From assembly GCA_028280915.1 (NCBI GenBank), contig JANQKX010000185.1, positions 1-21,394 on the forward strand: a stretch of 21,394 nt of DNA, written 5' to 3'. Under the pieces are notes generated by a model, which did not search any database, had not been told where the DNA came from, and was given only the letters and a program-made list of their open reading frames with translations. A program made the translations under genes and the position numbers. The stretch is from Kiloniellaceae bacterium. Its GTDB lineage: Bacteria > Pseudomonadota > Alphaproteobacteria > Kiloniellales > Kiloniellaceae. This document shows positions 15,209-21,394 of the stretch, piece after piece. Every line of letters begins with the position of its first letter. The stretch's first letter is position 1.

Positions 15209-15223
15209 TGAGAATGATAATCA
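15209..15223. promoter_or_regulatory. Fur-like box upstream of the DUF2726 gene
   Basis: TGAGAATGATAATCA matches TGATAATNATTATCA at 12 of 14 defined positions and sits in a longer dyad, TATTGA (15206-15211) and TCAATA (15221-15226). It lies 36 bp before the ATG at 15260. This is the second such box within 600 bp; no similar box was noticed elsewhere in the window by eye. Iron-dependent repression is inferred. Confidence 0.6.
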
Positions 15224-15259
15224 ATACAAAAAATTACGAGCAATTTAGGCGGGTTAGCA

Positions 15260-15871
15260 ATGATAGATCAAACGACGGAGGTCCTTGCCCTCGTATTCCT
15301 CGGAGCTGTTGCAATACTCTTTTTCGGAACAGTGGACTTCTACAGAAAGAAAAAACGAAACCAAAAATCATCCGAGATCAGTGCCAAAGAAGCCGGGAAA
15401 AAAATTGATTTTTCTACGATTAGTCGGAAGCAAAATCTACTAACCGAAGCCGAACTGCGATTTTTTGAGTTTTTGACCGGCGAGTTAACAGGCCACTATT
15501 TGATTTTTTGCCAGGTTCGACTAGCCGACCTTCTCGTTTTGCCGCAACAAAACAAGCTTTCGATTTTAAACCGAACCGGCATGAAGCACGTGGATTTCGT
15601 GCTTTGCGAACCAAAGAACCTGGAAATAGTCGCGGCTGTTGAATTAGACGACAGCTCCCACAAACGAAAGGATCGCCAGGTTCGAGACGCTTTTTTGAAT
15701 GAACTCCTACAAGCAACCAAAATCCCGCTTGTACGCGTTCAGATCAAGGAAACCTACAACGCCGCCGATTTTCTAATTGATCTTAGGCTAGCGGTTAGGT
15801 CGACCCTCAGAGACAAAGACATTACTCCCGATTTGATAGAGAGCTTAAAACGCAATTCAATAACTGTATAA
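15260..15871 (+). CDS. DUF2726 protein with N-terminal membrane segment
   Basis: 203 residues. Residues 6-27 (EVLALVFLGAVAILFFGTVDFY) form one membrane helix, followed by a basic stretch, so the C-terminal domain is probably cytoplasmic. From about 60 the sequence follows the DUF2726 pattern: LLTEAELRFFEFL, then FCQVRLADLL, KHVDFVLCEPKNLEIVAAVELDDSSH and PLVRVQIKE. The Asp-Phe and the Glu-Leu-Asp-Asp positions resemble the active site of restriction-endonuclease-like folds, so nuclease activity is conceivable but unproven. The Fur-like box 36 bp upstream suggests its own iron-responsive promoter. The DNA is AT-rich compared with the first 13 kb, consistent with an acquired gene. A 66-codon ORF at 15208-15408 overlaps out of frame and is not called. 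Confidence 0.82.
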   Translation: MIDQTTEVLALVFLGAVAILFFGTVDFYRKKKRNQKSSEISAKEAGKKIDFSTISRKQNLLTEAELRFFEFLTGELTGHYLIFCQVRLADLLVLPQQNKLSILNRTGMKHVDFVLCEPKNLEIVAAVELDDSSHKRKDRQVRDAFLNELLQATKIPLVRVQIKETYNAADFLIDLRLAVRSTLRDKDITPDLIESLKRNSITV

Positions 15872-15983
15872 GTCAGAACTGGCCGATTTTATCGAATTGC
15901 CAAGAGTGTGAAGGATAAGGGCCGGAGACTTCCACTATTAACCCATCAGCGGACTCGAACTGAAACATTCCGAATAGGGAATT

Positions 15984-16012
15984 TTTGACCCACAACACAC
16001 GAATTTGACCCA
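15984..16012 (+). repeat. Direct repeat TTTGACCCA, 20-bp period
   Basis: Copies at 15984-15992 and 16004-16012 are exactly two helical turns apart and lie 66 bp before the ATG at 16078. Two half-sites for a regulator are possible. The surrounding 206-bp gap (15872-16077) shows no other clear signal. Confidence 0.4.
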
Positions 16013-16077
16013 ATGGACTCTTGCGTCTGTCATCGATAGAATTGGCTGATCATTGGTTGGATTTGTGGCATGGCGAA

Positions 16078-17988
16078 ATGGTCGCATTAGATCCACAACG
16101 ACGCCTTGCGGCAATCCTGGCGGCCGATGTCGTGGGTTATTCCCGGCTTATCAGCGAAGACGAAGACGGCACGTTGCAAGCGTTCAAAACGCTCCTTGCA
16201 GAGTTCATTGAACCAAAATTCGACGAATTCAACGGTCGCTTGTTCAAGACAATGGGCGACGGTCTCCTTGCCGAGTTTGCGAGTGTCGTTGAAGCGGTTC
16301 AATGCGCCGTGGCAATTCAAGAAGGCATGGCAAGGCGCAATGCGGATGAAGCTCAGGACAAAAAGATTGAATTTCGCATTGGGATCAACCTTGGAGATGT
16401 CGTCTTCCAAGACGGAGATGTGTTCGGTGACGGTGTCAATGTAGCAGCAAGACTTGAAGCGCTTGCGGACACTGGGGGTATCTGCATTTCTCGCTCGGCG
16501 CGGGATCAGATTCGGGACAAGCTCGACTATGGTCTGGAAGATTGGGGTGAGGTCGCGGTCAAAAATATTCCGCGCCCTGTGCGTGTCTTCCGCGTTCTGA
16601 CCGATCCGGAGGATGCAGGCAAAACCACTGTTAAAAATACAAGTTCCAGATTAGGGTTTAAGTCCCTCGCGGCGGCGATCTTGGTGGTTGTTTTGGTGAC
16701 GGCCGGCGCTGCCGTTTGGTGGAAACCTTGGACGAGCGATGTGGAGGCGGCATCGCTCGACCAGATGGCCTTCCCCTTACCCGACATACCGTCAATTGCC
16801 GTCTTGCCCTTCACTAATATGTCCGATGACAAGGATCAAGAATACTTCGCTGATGGAATTGCCGAAGACATCATCACCGACATCGCGAAGGTCTCGGGAA
16901 TCTTCGTTGTCGCCCGCAACTCCAGCTTCACCTATAAGGGCGAATTGGTAAAGGTGAAGCAAATTTCCGAGGATCTGGGTGTGCGCTATGTGCTGGAAGG
17001 CAGCGTGCGGCGGGCTGGCGACAAATTACGCATCACGACTCAACTGACCGATGCCTTAAAGGGGGCTCACCTGTGGGCCGAAAGATACGACCGCGACGTT
17101 TCCGATGTTTTCGCCGTGCAGTCCGAGATCACGGATCATGTCGTAAAGGCCTTGGCCGTGACACTGAAGGCCAGAGAACATGAACGGCTGCTGCAAAAAC
17201 ACACGACCAATATCGATGCCTACGATGTCTTCCTAAAGGCGCGTCGGGCGGTCGACAAGCCGATAAAGAAAAACATCTTGCACGGAGAAGAACTGTTTAA
17301 GCGTGTGATCGAACTCGATCCCAACTTTGCCGGTGGCTATGCCGGTCTCTCGTTTAACTATTCGGTTCAGGTGCGTTTTCAATACAGCGCTACGCCTGCT
17401 GAGCATCTGGCGCAGGCGTTCGAACTTGCCGACAAAGCAATCGAATTGGATCCCGATTATTCCTGGGGATATATTGCGCTCGGTGGCGCGCATCTTGCTA
17501 ATGAAGATCCCGATGCAGCGGTCGAGGCCGTGCGCAAAGCACTCGCGCTGGAGCCCAACGGATATGAGGCCAACCTTTTCATGGGCTTTTATCTTCAATT
17601 TGCCGGTGATGCGCCTCTCGCAGTGGAACACCTCAATACTTCCAGCCGTCTCAGCCCAGTCACGACGGTCAGGGACTTAGCGTTCATGCAGCTTGCTCAG
17701 TTTATGAACCGAAACTACGCTGAGGTAATACGAATTTCCGAAGAGAGAGTTCAAAAGTTTCCAGGTGGATTCAATCCGACAACTGCGGTTTTCCTGGCTG
17801 CGACTTTCGCACTACTGGATAAACCGGAAAAAGCCGCCACGGAAGTAGCTGAGTTGCTGGAGGCTTACCCTGGTTTCAATCTTTCGCAATGGCGATATGG
17901 CAAACTTTGGAAGCGGGAGGAGGATCGATCTCGCTTGTATGAGGCAGCCAAAAAAGCCGGAATACCGGAGTTTCCGAATGAGCACTAG
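16078..17988 (+). CDS. Class III adenylyl cyclase with membrane helix, TolB-like domain and TPRs
   Basis: 636 residues. Residues 1-175 are a class III nucleotide cyclase: metal Asp17 (ILAADVVGYSRL) and Asp61 (KTMGDGLLAEF), purine-selecting Lys57 and Asp118, transition-state Asn121 and Arg125 (GVNVAARLE). All are intact, so cAMP synthesis is expected. A membrane helix follows (about 196-214), then a TolB-N/FlgO-like domain (PSIAVLPFTNMS, EYFADGIAEDI, YVLEGSVRRAGDKLRITTQL; 238-366) and TPR-like repeats to the end, which would lie in the periplasm. This architecture is common and often expanded in alphaproteobacteria and rhizobia. The periplasmic part may sense a signal; which one is unknown. 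The ATG at 16078 suits the start of the cyclase domain (MVALDPQRRLAAIL); TTG 16021 would add 19 residues. No neighbouring cAMP effector gene is seen. Confidence 0.9.
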   Translation: MVALDPQRRLAAILAADVVGYSRLISEDEDGTLQAFKTLLAEFIEPKFDEFNGRLFKTMGDGLLAEFASVVEAVQCAVAIQEGMARRNADEAQDKKIEFRIGINLGDVVFQDGDVFGDGVNVAARLEALADTGGICISRSARDQIRDKLDYGLEDWGEVAVKNIPRPVRVFRVLTDPEDAGKTTVKNTSSRLGFKSLAAAILVVVLVTAGAAVWWKPWTSDVEAASLDQMAFPLPDIPSIAVLPFTNMSDDKDQEYFADGIAEDIITDIAKVSGIFVVARNSSFTYKGELVKVKQISEDLGVRYVLEGSVRRAGDKLRITTQLTDALKGAHLWAERYDRDVSDVFAVQSEITDHVVKALAVTLKAREHERLLQKHTTNIDAYDVFLKARRAVDKPIKKNILHGEELFKRVIELDPNFAGGYAGLSFNYSVQVRFQYSATPAEHLAQAFELADKAIELDPDYSWGYIALGGAHLANEDPDAAVEAVRKALALEPNGYEANLFMGFYLQFAGDAPLAVEHLNTSSRLSPVTTVRDLAFMQLAQFMNRNYAEVIRISEERVQKFPGGFNPTTAVFLAATFALLDKPEKAATEVAELLEAYPGFNLSQWRYGKLWKREEDRSRLYEAAKKAGIPEFPNEH

Positions 17989-18218
17989 TCAGAAAAAACA
18001 ATGGTCCATTTGTCTAACAGACCACCGATTTAATCCTATTCTGGCAATAGGTAGCGCATTGTGATGGGCATAATGTGTATTTTCCAAACGCCCGAAAAAA
18101 AACAATCCGAGGATGGCTATTTTTGTCCATTCGGCGTGGCCTAGGTAAACGACCGAAAGACCATCAAGAGCAGCCATTTAAGGGACTACTTTATTGTCAG
18201 CCCCATCGCTGAAACAAA

Positions 18219-18620
18219 CTAGCGTGTGACACAACCACAATATCGAATATTATTGTTGTAATAGAAACTACAACGATGATCAGAATCACAGCCTGTGCCC
18301 GTTACGCATTGATTATTTACAATGTTGCATATGTTGCTCGCTAACTGGATAGTGGGGACAGACACCATGCTCTGATCCTGCTCGTTAAAGATGATTTTCG
18401 CTACCTGCGTCTCTGTTGAGCTTTGAAGGAGACCGAAGTCTTTCTCTGCATCACTAGAAAGTGCGACAACAGTTTCAATAATCTTCTCGGTTGTGACGGC
18501 TGGATTACATGGGACGACGACATTTCCGTGGGTGTCGGTGTAGTGCATCTGTTGTGCTGTCGATGGTGCGGACACGCTGAGAAACATGATTACCAAACAG
18601 AAACCTATTAGCGTTCTCAT
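18219..18620 (-). CDS. Small secreted Cys-rich protein
   Basis: 133 residues. A classic signal peptide (MRTLIGFCLVIMFLSVSAPS, cut near TAQ) leads to a mature protein with seven cysteines: C38, then C98, C105, C111, C117, C128 and C130. The last six, packed in about 33 residues, look like a disulfide-stabilised module. No family is recognised. The ATG at 18620 follows a strong GGGAGGA ribosome-binding site at good spacing; the longer in-frame start at 18677 would hide the signal peptide behind 19 basic residues. It is convergent with the cyclase gene, from which a 230-bp gap separates it (17989-18218, where I see no gene or clear terminator). An odd number of mature cysteines leaves one free or used for dimerisation. 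Confidence 0.72.
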   Translation of the reverse strand: MRTLIGFCLVIMFLSVSAPSTAQQMHYTDTHGNVVVPCNPAVTTEKIIETVVALSSDAEKDFGLLQSSTETQVAKIIFNEQDQSMVSVPTIQLASNICNIVNNQCVTGTGCDSDHRCSFYYNNNIRYCGCVTR

Positions 18621-18876
18621 GCTACTATCCTCCCTTTTACGCTTTACCATACTATCCCTAAAAGATGTATGTATCAACCCTTTGGCACCTCATGGCTGAG
18701 GCTGCTCTCTAATTCTCCGAAATTTGAGACTTTTCTATGAAAACTCTTAAATTCCGCAGCATTGTTTTCTGCGACAACCCGATTTCCATAACAAATTCAA
18801 ATACTCTTGGATCTCAGTTCTCCGCCAAAGATTTAGGAGTTACAGGAACCAGGTTTACCATCCAAAACCAACCCTA

Positions 18877-18891
18877 AGGGGCTTTGCCCCT
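18877..18891 (+). repeat. Hairpin at the edge of the phage-like module
   Basis: AGGGGC-TTT-GCCCCT is a perfect 6-bp stem with a 3-nt loop. No T-run follows on either strand, so a terminator is doubtful; it may belong to a boundary or recombination site. Confidence 0.4.
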
Positions 18892-18916
18892 CGCGACGGT
18901 AAAGCCTTCCCTGCGG

Positions 18917-18991
18917 CAAATGGCGGGTCTCCCCAAAAATCTCTGATTTCCTACGGCCCTACGGGTTGGGTGATACCCCTCCCGCCATTTG
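18917..18991. repeat. 11-bp inverted repeat with 53-bp spacer
   Basis: CAAATGGCGGG (18917-18927) and CCCGCCATTTG (18981-18991) are exact reverse complements. The spacer has no ORF. This could be a stem of a structured RNA, an attachment-like site or the ends of a short miniature element; the length is too small to choose. Confidence 0.45.
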
Positions 18992-19029
18992 GGCTTGACC
19001 TCTGCTACCCCCACCCTCGCCGGGAGCAG

Positions 19030-19052
19030 GGTTTGTGGCGAGACCACAAACC
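19030..19052 (+). promoter_or_regulatory. Perfect hairpin in the leader of the PP-loop gene
   Basis: GGTTTGTGG, loop CGAGA, CCACAAACC: nine paired bases. It ends 21 bp before the ATG at 19074 and just before the ribosome-binding site (AGGAAGGG at 19058-19064). In RNA it could affect translation or protect the 5' end; in DNA it could be an operator. Confidence 0.5.
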
Positions 19053-19073
19053 GAAAAGGAAGGGAAATCGAAC

Positions 19074-19862
19074 ATGCAGATCCTAAGCCTAGGCGCAGGC
19101 GTGCAATCCACGACGATCGCGCTCATGGCCGCAAAAGGCGAAATCGAAAAGCCCGATTGCGCTATCTTCGCGGACACCGGGTTCGAACCCAAACGTGTCT
19201 ACGATCACCTCGAATGGCTCAAAGGCCAGTTGCCGTTTCCGGTGCACGCGGTCAGCAACGGGAACCTCAAAACGGCCTGCCACGAATTTGGGAACGGAAG
19301 GTTTGCAGCCGTGCCTTTTTTCCTGGGCAACGGCGGTATGGGCCGGCGTCAATGCACCCACGAATACAAGATCACCCCGATTAACCGGAAAATCCGGGAA
19401 CTTATCGGGAAGCCCGGCCGAGCAAAGATCAAGCCCGGAGCCGTCACCGTCTGGATTGGAATTTCTCTCGACGAGATCAGTCGCATGAAAAACCCCAGGG
19501 TCAAATGGCAGAAAAACCGATGGCCTCTGATCGAACAGGAAATGACCCGCTGGGACTGCAAGCTTTGGCTCGAGCGGAACAACTACCCCCAGGCGCCCAA
19601 GTCGTCATGCGTCATATGCCCCTTCCACAATAATGCCCATTGGCGCGACATGAAGGACAACGCGCCCGCCGAATGGCACGAAGCCATCCAGGTAGATAGC
19701 AAAATCCGATGCGGGAAAAGCCTCTTGGCCAAGGGCATCCGCGAACAGCAGTACCTGCATAGCCAACGTATCCCGCTTTCCGACGTCAATCTAAGCACCC
19801 TCACCGACTTGGGCCAAATGGACCTGTTCGGCAACGAGTGCGACGGCCTTTGCGCCACATAA
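19074..19862 (+). CDS. PP-loop ATP pyrophosphatase, PAPS-reductase-like (phage type)
   Basis: 262 residues. The N-terminus MQILSLGAGVQSTTIALMA is a PP-loop (residues 5-12), as in adenylyl- and PAPS-reductase-type ATP pyrophosphatases. CTHEYK follows with Cys94, then Cys162, and a CxxC at C179-C182 (SSCVICPFHNNAHW) that may bind a metal or Fe-S cluster. Related proteins are frequent in phages and integrative elements, where roles in base or tRNA thiolation or sulfur transfer have been suggested; sulfate assimilation is unlikely because no cys genes are here. The ATG at 19074 has a good AGGAAGGG ribosome-binding site, whereas GTG 19035 lies in the hairpin leader. It heads the tightly spaced module. 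Confidence 0.78.
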   Translation: MQILSLGAGVQSTTIALMAAKGEIEKPDCAIFADTGFEPKRVYDHLEWLKGQLPFPVHAVSNGNLKTACHEFGNGRFAAVPFFLGNGGMGRRQCTHEYKITPINRKIRELIGKPGRAKIKPGAVTVWIGISLDEISRMKNPRVKWQKNRWPLIEQEMTRWDCKLWLERNNYPQAPKSSCVICPFHNNAHWRDMKDNAPAEWHEAIQVDSKIRCGKSLLAKGIREQQYLHSQRIPLSDVNLSTLTDLGQMDLFGNECDGLCAT

Positions 19863-19879
19863 GCAGGAAGGACAAGGAA

Positions 19880-20092
19880 ATGGACTTCAAAGTCATCGGC
19901 AATCAGGTGTTTTTCGAAGGCTACCACATCGCAGATCTGACCCAAGGCACGCCACCGAGCATCCTGGAAAATGCCGTTGAAGCCCTGCACGGATACCAGG
20001 ATTTCGAAGACACAGACGCCATTTACGAACGCGGCAAGGACGATGGCTATAGCGAAGGCTATTACGACGCCAAAGCCTTGGCGGAGGCATGA
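19880..20092 (+). CDS. Small hypothetical protein of the phage-like module
   Basis: 70 residues, acidic, with no recognised domain. It begins MDFKVIGNQVFFEGYHIADL and ends in a helical, Tyr/Gly-rich tail (RGKDDGYSEGYYDAKALAEA). The ATG at 19880 follows a purine-rich stretch with AGGAAGGAC; the in-frame start at 19838 lies within the upstream gene and is unlikely. It follows the PP-loop gene by 17 nt, and its stop overlaps the next start as ATGA. The tight coupling supports it as a real gene. Confidence 0.65.
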   Translation: MDFKVIGNQVFFEGYHIADLTQGTPPSILENAVEALHGYQDFEDTDAIYERGKDDGYSEGYYDAKALAEA

Positions 20093-20340
20093 CGATGACC
20101 GAGGACGAGAAAACAAAGCTCGCCATGGCGATGCAGGTGCTCAAGACGATCGAGGACCGATTGGAAGACCACCGGGATTGCCTGGACAGCACATACACCG
20201 AAAAGAAGCTCGACGGATGGATAGACATCTCAATCGCCATGCACATCAACGGCCAAGTCACCGGAGGCATTGCCGCACTAAAAGCGATCCTCTCCAAAAT
20301 CGCCGAAGAAAACGACGCCAAGCCAACGGCAGAGGTCTAG
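20089..20340 (+). CDS. Small helical hypothetical protein
   Basis: 83 residues, charged and probably all helical (EDEKTKLAMAMQVLKTIEDR, then VTGGIAALKAILSKIAEE). No family recognised. The ATG at 20089 overlaps the upstream stop; a second ATG at 20095 is equally usable. No signal peptide or membrane segment is present. Confidence 0.62.
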   Translation: MTMTEDEKTKLAMAMQVLKTIEDRLEDHRDCLDSTYTEKKLDGWIDISIAMHINGQVTGGIAALKAILSKIAEENDAKPTAEV

Positions 20341-20345
20341 GAACA

Positions 20346-20624
20346 ATGCTCGACAAGAAACAGCGAAAAAGACTTAACCAAGTCGGCCGCATCAGGGACG
20401 CCCAGAAAACATTGAACGACGTTTTCGTGCGGCTCGACGAACTACGGACAAATCTCGACCACGTCTACTCATTTAAAAATCAAGAGCTAGACGAAGAATG
20501 GCAAAGATGCCTTAGCGAGTTTTCCGACGCCATCACGATTATCGAGTGCGTTTCTGAAAGCCTCGAAGAGCAATACGACGCCGAGTACCCAAACCCGGCC
20601 AAAACCAAGGAAACCGCACAATGA
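20346..20624 (+). CDS. Small coiled-coil-like hypothetical protein
   Basis: 92 residues, highly charged, probably two long helices forming a coiled coil (RLNQVGRIRDAQKTLNDVF, then LDELRTNLDHVYSF). No enzyme motif. The frame is open upstream to 19971, but that part reads through the two preceding genes, so the start is the ATG at 20346, 5 nt after the previous stop. The stop overlaps the next start as ATGA. Its position in the chain supports it being real. Confidence 0.65.
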   Translation: MLDKKQRKRLNQVGRIRDAQKTLNDVFVRLDELRTNLDHVYSFKNQELDEEWQRCLSEFSDAITIIECVSESLEEQYDAEYPNPAKTKETAQ

Positions 20625-21004
20625 AACGAGCGAGCGGCCCACCTTGGCACGTCAAAAAGGGCGGCAGCACCCTCACCCACTGTTACGAGGTTTGGGGCGA
20701 GCCAGGCACCAACCAAGGCCCGCATGGACAGATGCAATGCGCCATAGCGCGCTGCTATGGACCAGACGCCCAGGGCAACGCCGAGCTTATCAACCAAGCC
20801 CCAAACATGATTGGCGCCATGCGGCGAGCCCGCAGGCAGCTCAGGGAGTACGCCGATGCACTCAACCACTCAATTCGCTTTCACCGGCCCAATTTTACCG
20901 TTCGACAAACCCGAGACCTCGAAAAAACCCTTTCCAAGGTCATGGCCGCTATCAGGACTATTGACACGATTTTTGACCGGATCGGAGAAAATGACCACGC
21001 CTAA
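20621..21004 (+). CDS. Phage-type hypothetical protein (NAxLIxxAP pattern)
   Basis: 127 residues. The first half ends in GNAELINQAPNMIGAMRRAR, which follows the NAxLIAxAPxLLxAL pattern of a family frequently seen in phage early regions and integrative elements; its function is unknown. The second half (about 75-125) is helical. The ATG at 20621 overlaps the upstream stop (ATGA), and its end overlaps the next gene by 14 bp. The family resemblance is the best single sign that this cluster is phage-derived. Confidence 0.68.
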   Translation: MKRASGPPWHVKKGGSTLTHCYEVWGEPGTNQGPHGQMQCAIARCYGPDAQGNAELINQAPNMIGAMRRARRQLREYADALNHSIRFHRPNFTVRQTRDLEKTLSKVMAAIRTIDTIFDRIGENDHA

Positions 21005-21206
21005 AGGCCATGTCATCAGAGGCACCGGCCACATGTTCACCTATCGTAGCGCCCAGGGCGAGCCGATCGCGGCCTATATCCTGACCTACGGCCAGACCGC
21101 GCTGCGCTATCACTTCACCTCAAAGCAGTGGATACCCATCGACCGGGACCACGTGCCCCATGAGCTTTCGAAAAAATGGCCCCGGCCGAATGTGACGCCG
21201 AAATGA
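20991..21206 (+). CDS. Small hypothetical protein
   Basis: 71 residues, basic and aromatic, with beta-strand character (GTGHMFTYRS, PIAAYILTYGQTALRYHFTS). No family recognised. The ATG at 20991 follows GGAG closely and lies 14 bp inside the previous gene; the frame upstream of it only reads through that gene. Its stop overlaps the next start as ATGA. Confidence 0.6.
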   Translation: MTTPKGHVIRGTGHMFTYRSAQGEPIAAYILTYGQTALRYHFTSKQWIPIDRDHVPHELSKKWPRPNVTPK

Positions 21207-21394
21207 AGAAGCGTTATCTGGCAACTTTGGCCGCGATTTTGTTGGCTGGATGTACGGCAAAATCAAATTTGGATCCCGAACAGCCGGAAAAGGCCAGTGA
21301 AAACAAGCCCGTGGAAACTCGGATCCCCGCGGCCGCCGGCGTCACCGTCGAATCACTCGGACGTGTGCCATTGACCATGGCCGAGGACTACACC
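21203..21394 (+). CDS. Lipoprotein, N-terminal part (partial)
   Basis: 64 codons are visible before the window ends. MKKRYLATLAAILLAGCTAK is a lipoprotein signal with a lipobox LAGC; Cys17 would be lipidated and the rest exported. The following residues (SNLDPEQPEKASENKPVETR) are a flexible acidic linker, and a folded part seems to begin near TVESLGRVPLTMAEDY. The ATG overlaps the upstream stop (ATGA), so it belongs to the same transcription unit as the phage-like genes. A conjugation- or lysis-related lipoprotein is possible but cannot be decided from this fragment. Confidence 0.72.
   Translation, partial: MKKRYLATLAAILLAGCTAKSNLDPEQPEKASENKPVETRIPAAAGVTVESLGRVPLTMAEDYT

Larger units (their letters stand above)
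18621..19073. other. 453-bp intergenic region with inverted repeats
   Basis: This lies between the secreted Cys-rich gene and the PP-loop gene. The first half (to about 18860) is AT-rich and featureless apart from the former's ribosome-binding site. The second half is GC-rich and structured: AGGGGC-TTT-GCCCCT at 18877-18891, the arms CAAATGGCGGG (18917-18927) and CCCGCCATTTG (18981-18991), and GGTTTGTGG-CGAGA-CCACAAACC at 19030-19052. The change in character marks the likely edge of the phage-like module. No tRNA or integrase gene was found at this edge. Confidence 0.55.
18877..21394 (+). mobile_element. Probable phage or integrative-element module (open at window end)
   Basis: Seven + strand genes follow a hairpin-rich edge, most coupled by ATGA or short overlaps. 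They are mostly 70-130 residues long and lack housekeeping homologues. The first is a phage-type PP-loop protein, and the fifth carries the NAELINQAPNMI pattern common in phage early proteins. No integrase, terminase, capsid or replication gene is in view, so the type of element stays open and the left boundary is approximate. Confidence 0.5.

Noticed and set aside
15208..15408. 66-codon + strand frame before the DUF2726 gene
   Set aside because: It starts inside the Fur-like box, has no ribosome-binding site and overlaps the DUF2726 gene out of frame.
17989..18177. 62-codon minus-strand frame between the cyclase and Cys-rich genes
   Set aside because: It begins at the edge of a degenerate region, has no ribosome-binding site and shows no recognisable domain.
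19583..20116. 177-codon minus-strand frame in the phage-like module
   Set aside because: It is antisense to two coupled + strand genes and has no domain.

Overview
The window looks like chromosomal DNA of an alphaproteobacterium, most like Rhodospirillales. The gene order dacC-type carboxypeptidase, tmk, holB, then metG, tatD and an MBL-fold hydrolase is one I know from alphaproteobacteria. The MetRS is also the alphaproteobacterial form without a zinc knuckle. Genus and habitat are inference; a DddP-like protein and canonical-looking Fur boxes would fit a marine member. The first ~13 kb is visibly GC-rich. From about 14.5 to 18.9 kb the DNA is more AT-rich and the genes are less connected.

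Layout. (1) 1-2155: the end of a D-Ala-D-Ala carboxypeptidase gene, tmk and holB, packed head to tail on +. (2) 2196-3961: two minus-strand genes for exported proteins, a caspase-like protease and a protein with nine 12-residue Gly/Pro repeats. They sit inside the housekeeping cluster and separate holB from metG. (3) 4339-8174: metG, tatD, an MBL-fold hydrolase and a PAP2-like membrane protein, with ATGA overlaps at the last two junctions. (4) 8210-11012: a minus-strand pair, a Rossmann/methyltransferase-like protein and a family 5 ABC substrate-binding protein. (5) 11180-14497: a P-loop kinase-like gene, an FAD monooxygenase gene on minus, and divergently a DddP-like M24 metalloprotein gene preceded by 17-bp tandem repeats. 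(6) 14498-15871: a tandem-HTH protein and a DUF2726 protein, each preceded about 40-50 bp upstream by a Fur-box-like palindrome. (7) 16078-18620: an adenylyl cyclase/TolB-like/TPR membrane protein and a small secreted Cys-rich protein. (8) About 18870 to the end: hairpin-rich DNA followed by seven tightly coupled + strand genes of phage or integrative-element character. These begin with a PP-loop ATPase of the PAPS-reductase type and end with a lipoprotein gene cut by the window edge.

How they work together. Blocks 1 and 3 are core replication, translation and wall functions. The caspase/repeat pair, the possibly iron-regulated HTH/DUF2726 pair and the phage-like module are accessory. No single known defence or secretion system is complete here. 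The best candidates for something undescribed are the exported caspase plus Gly/Pro-repeat pair, the two Fur-box genes of unknown role, and the DddP-like gene with its repeat array.
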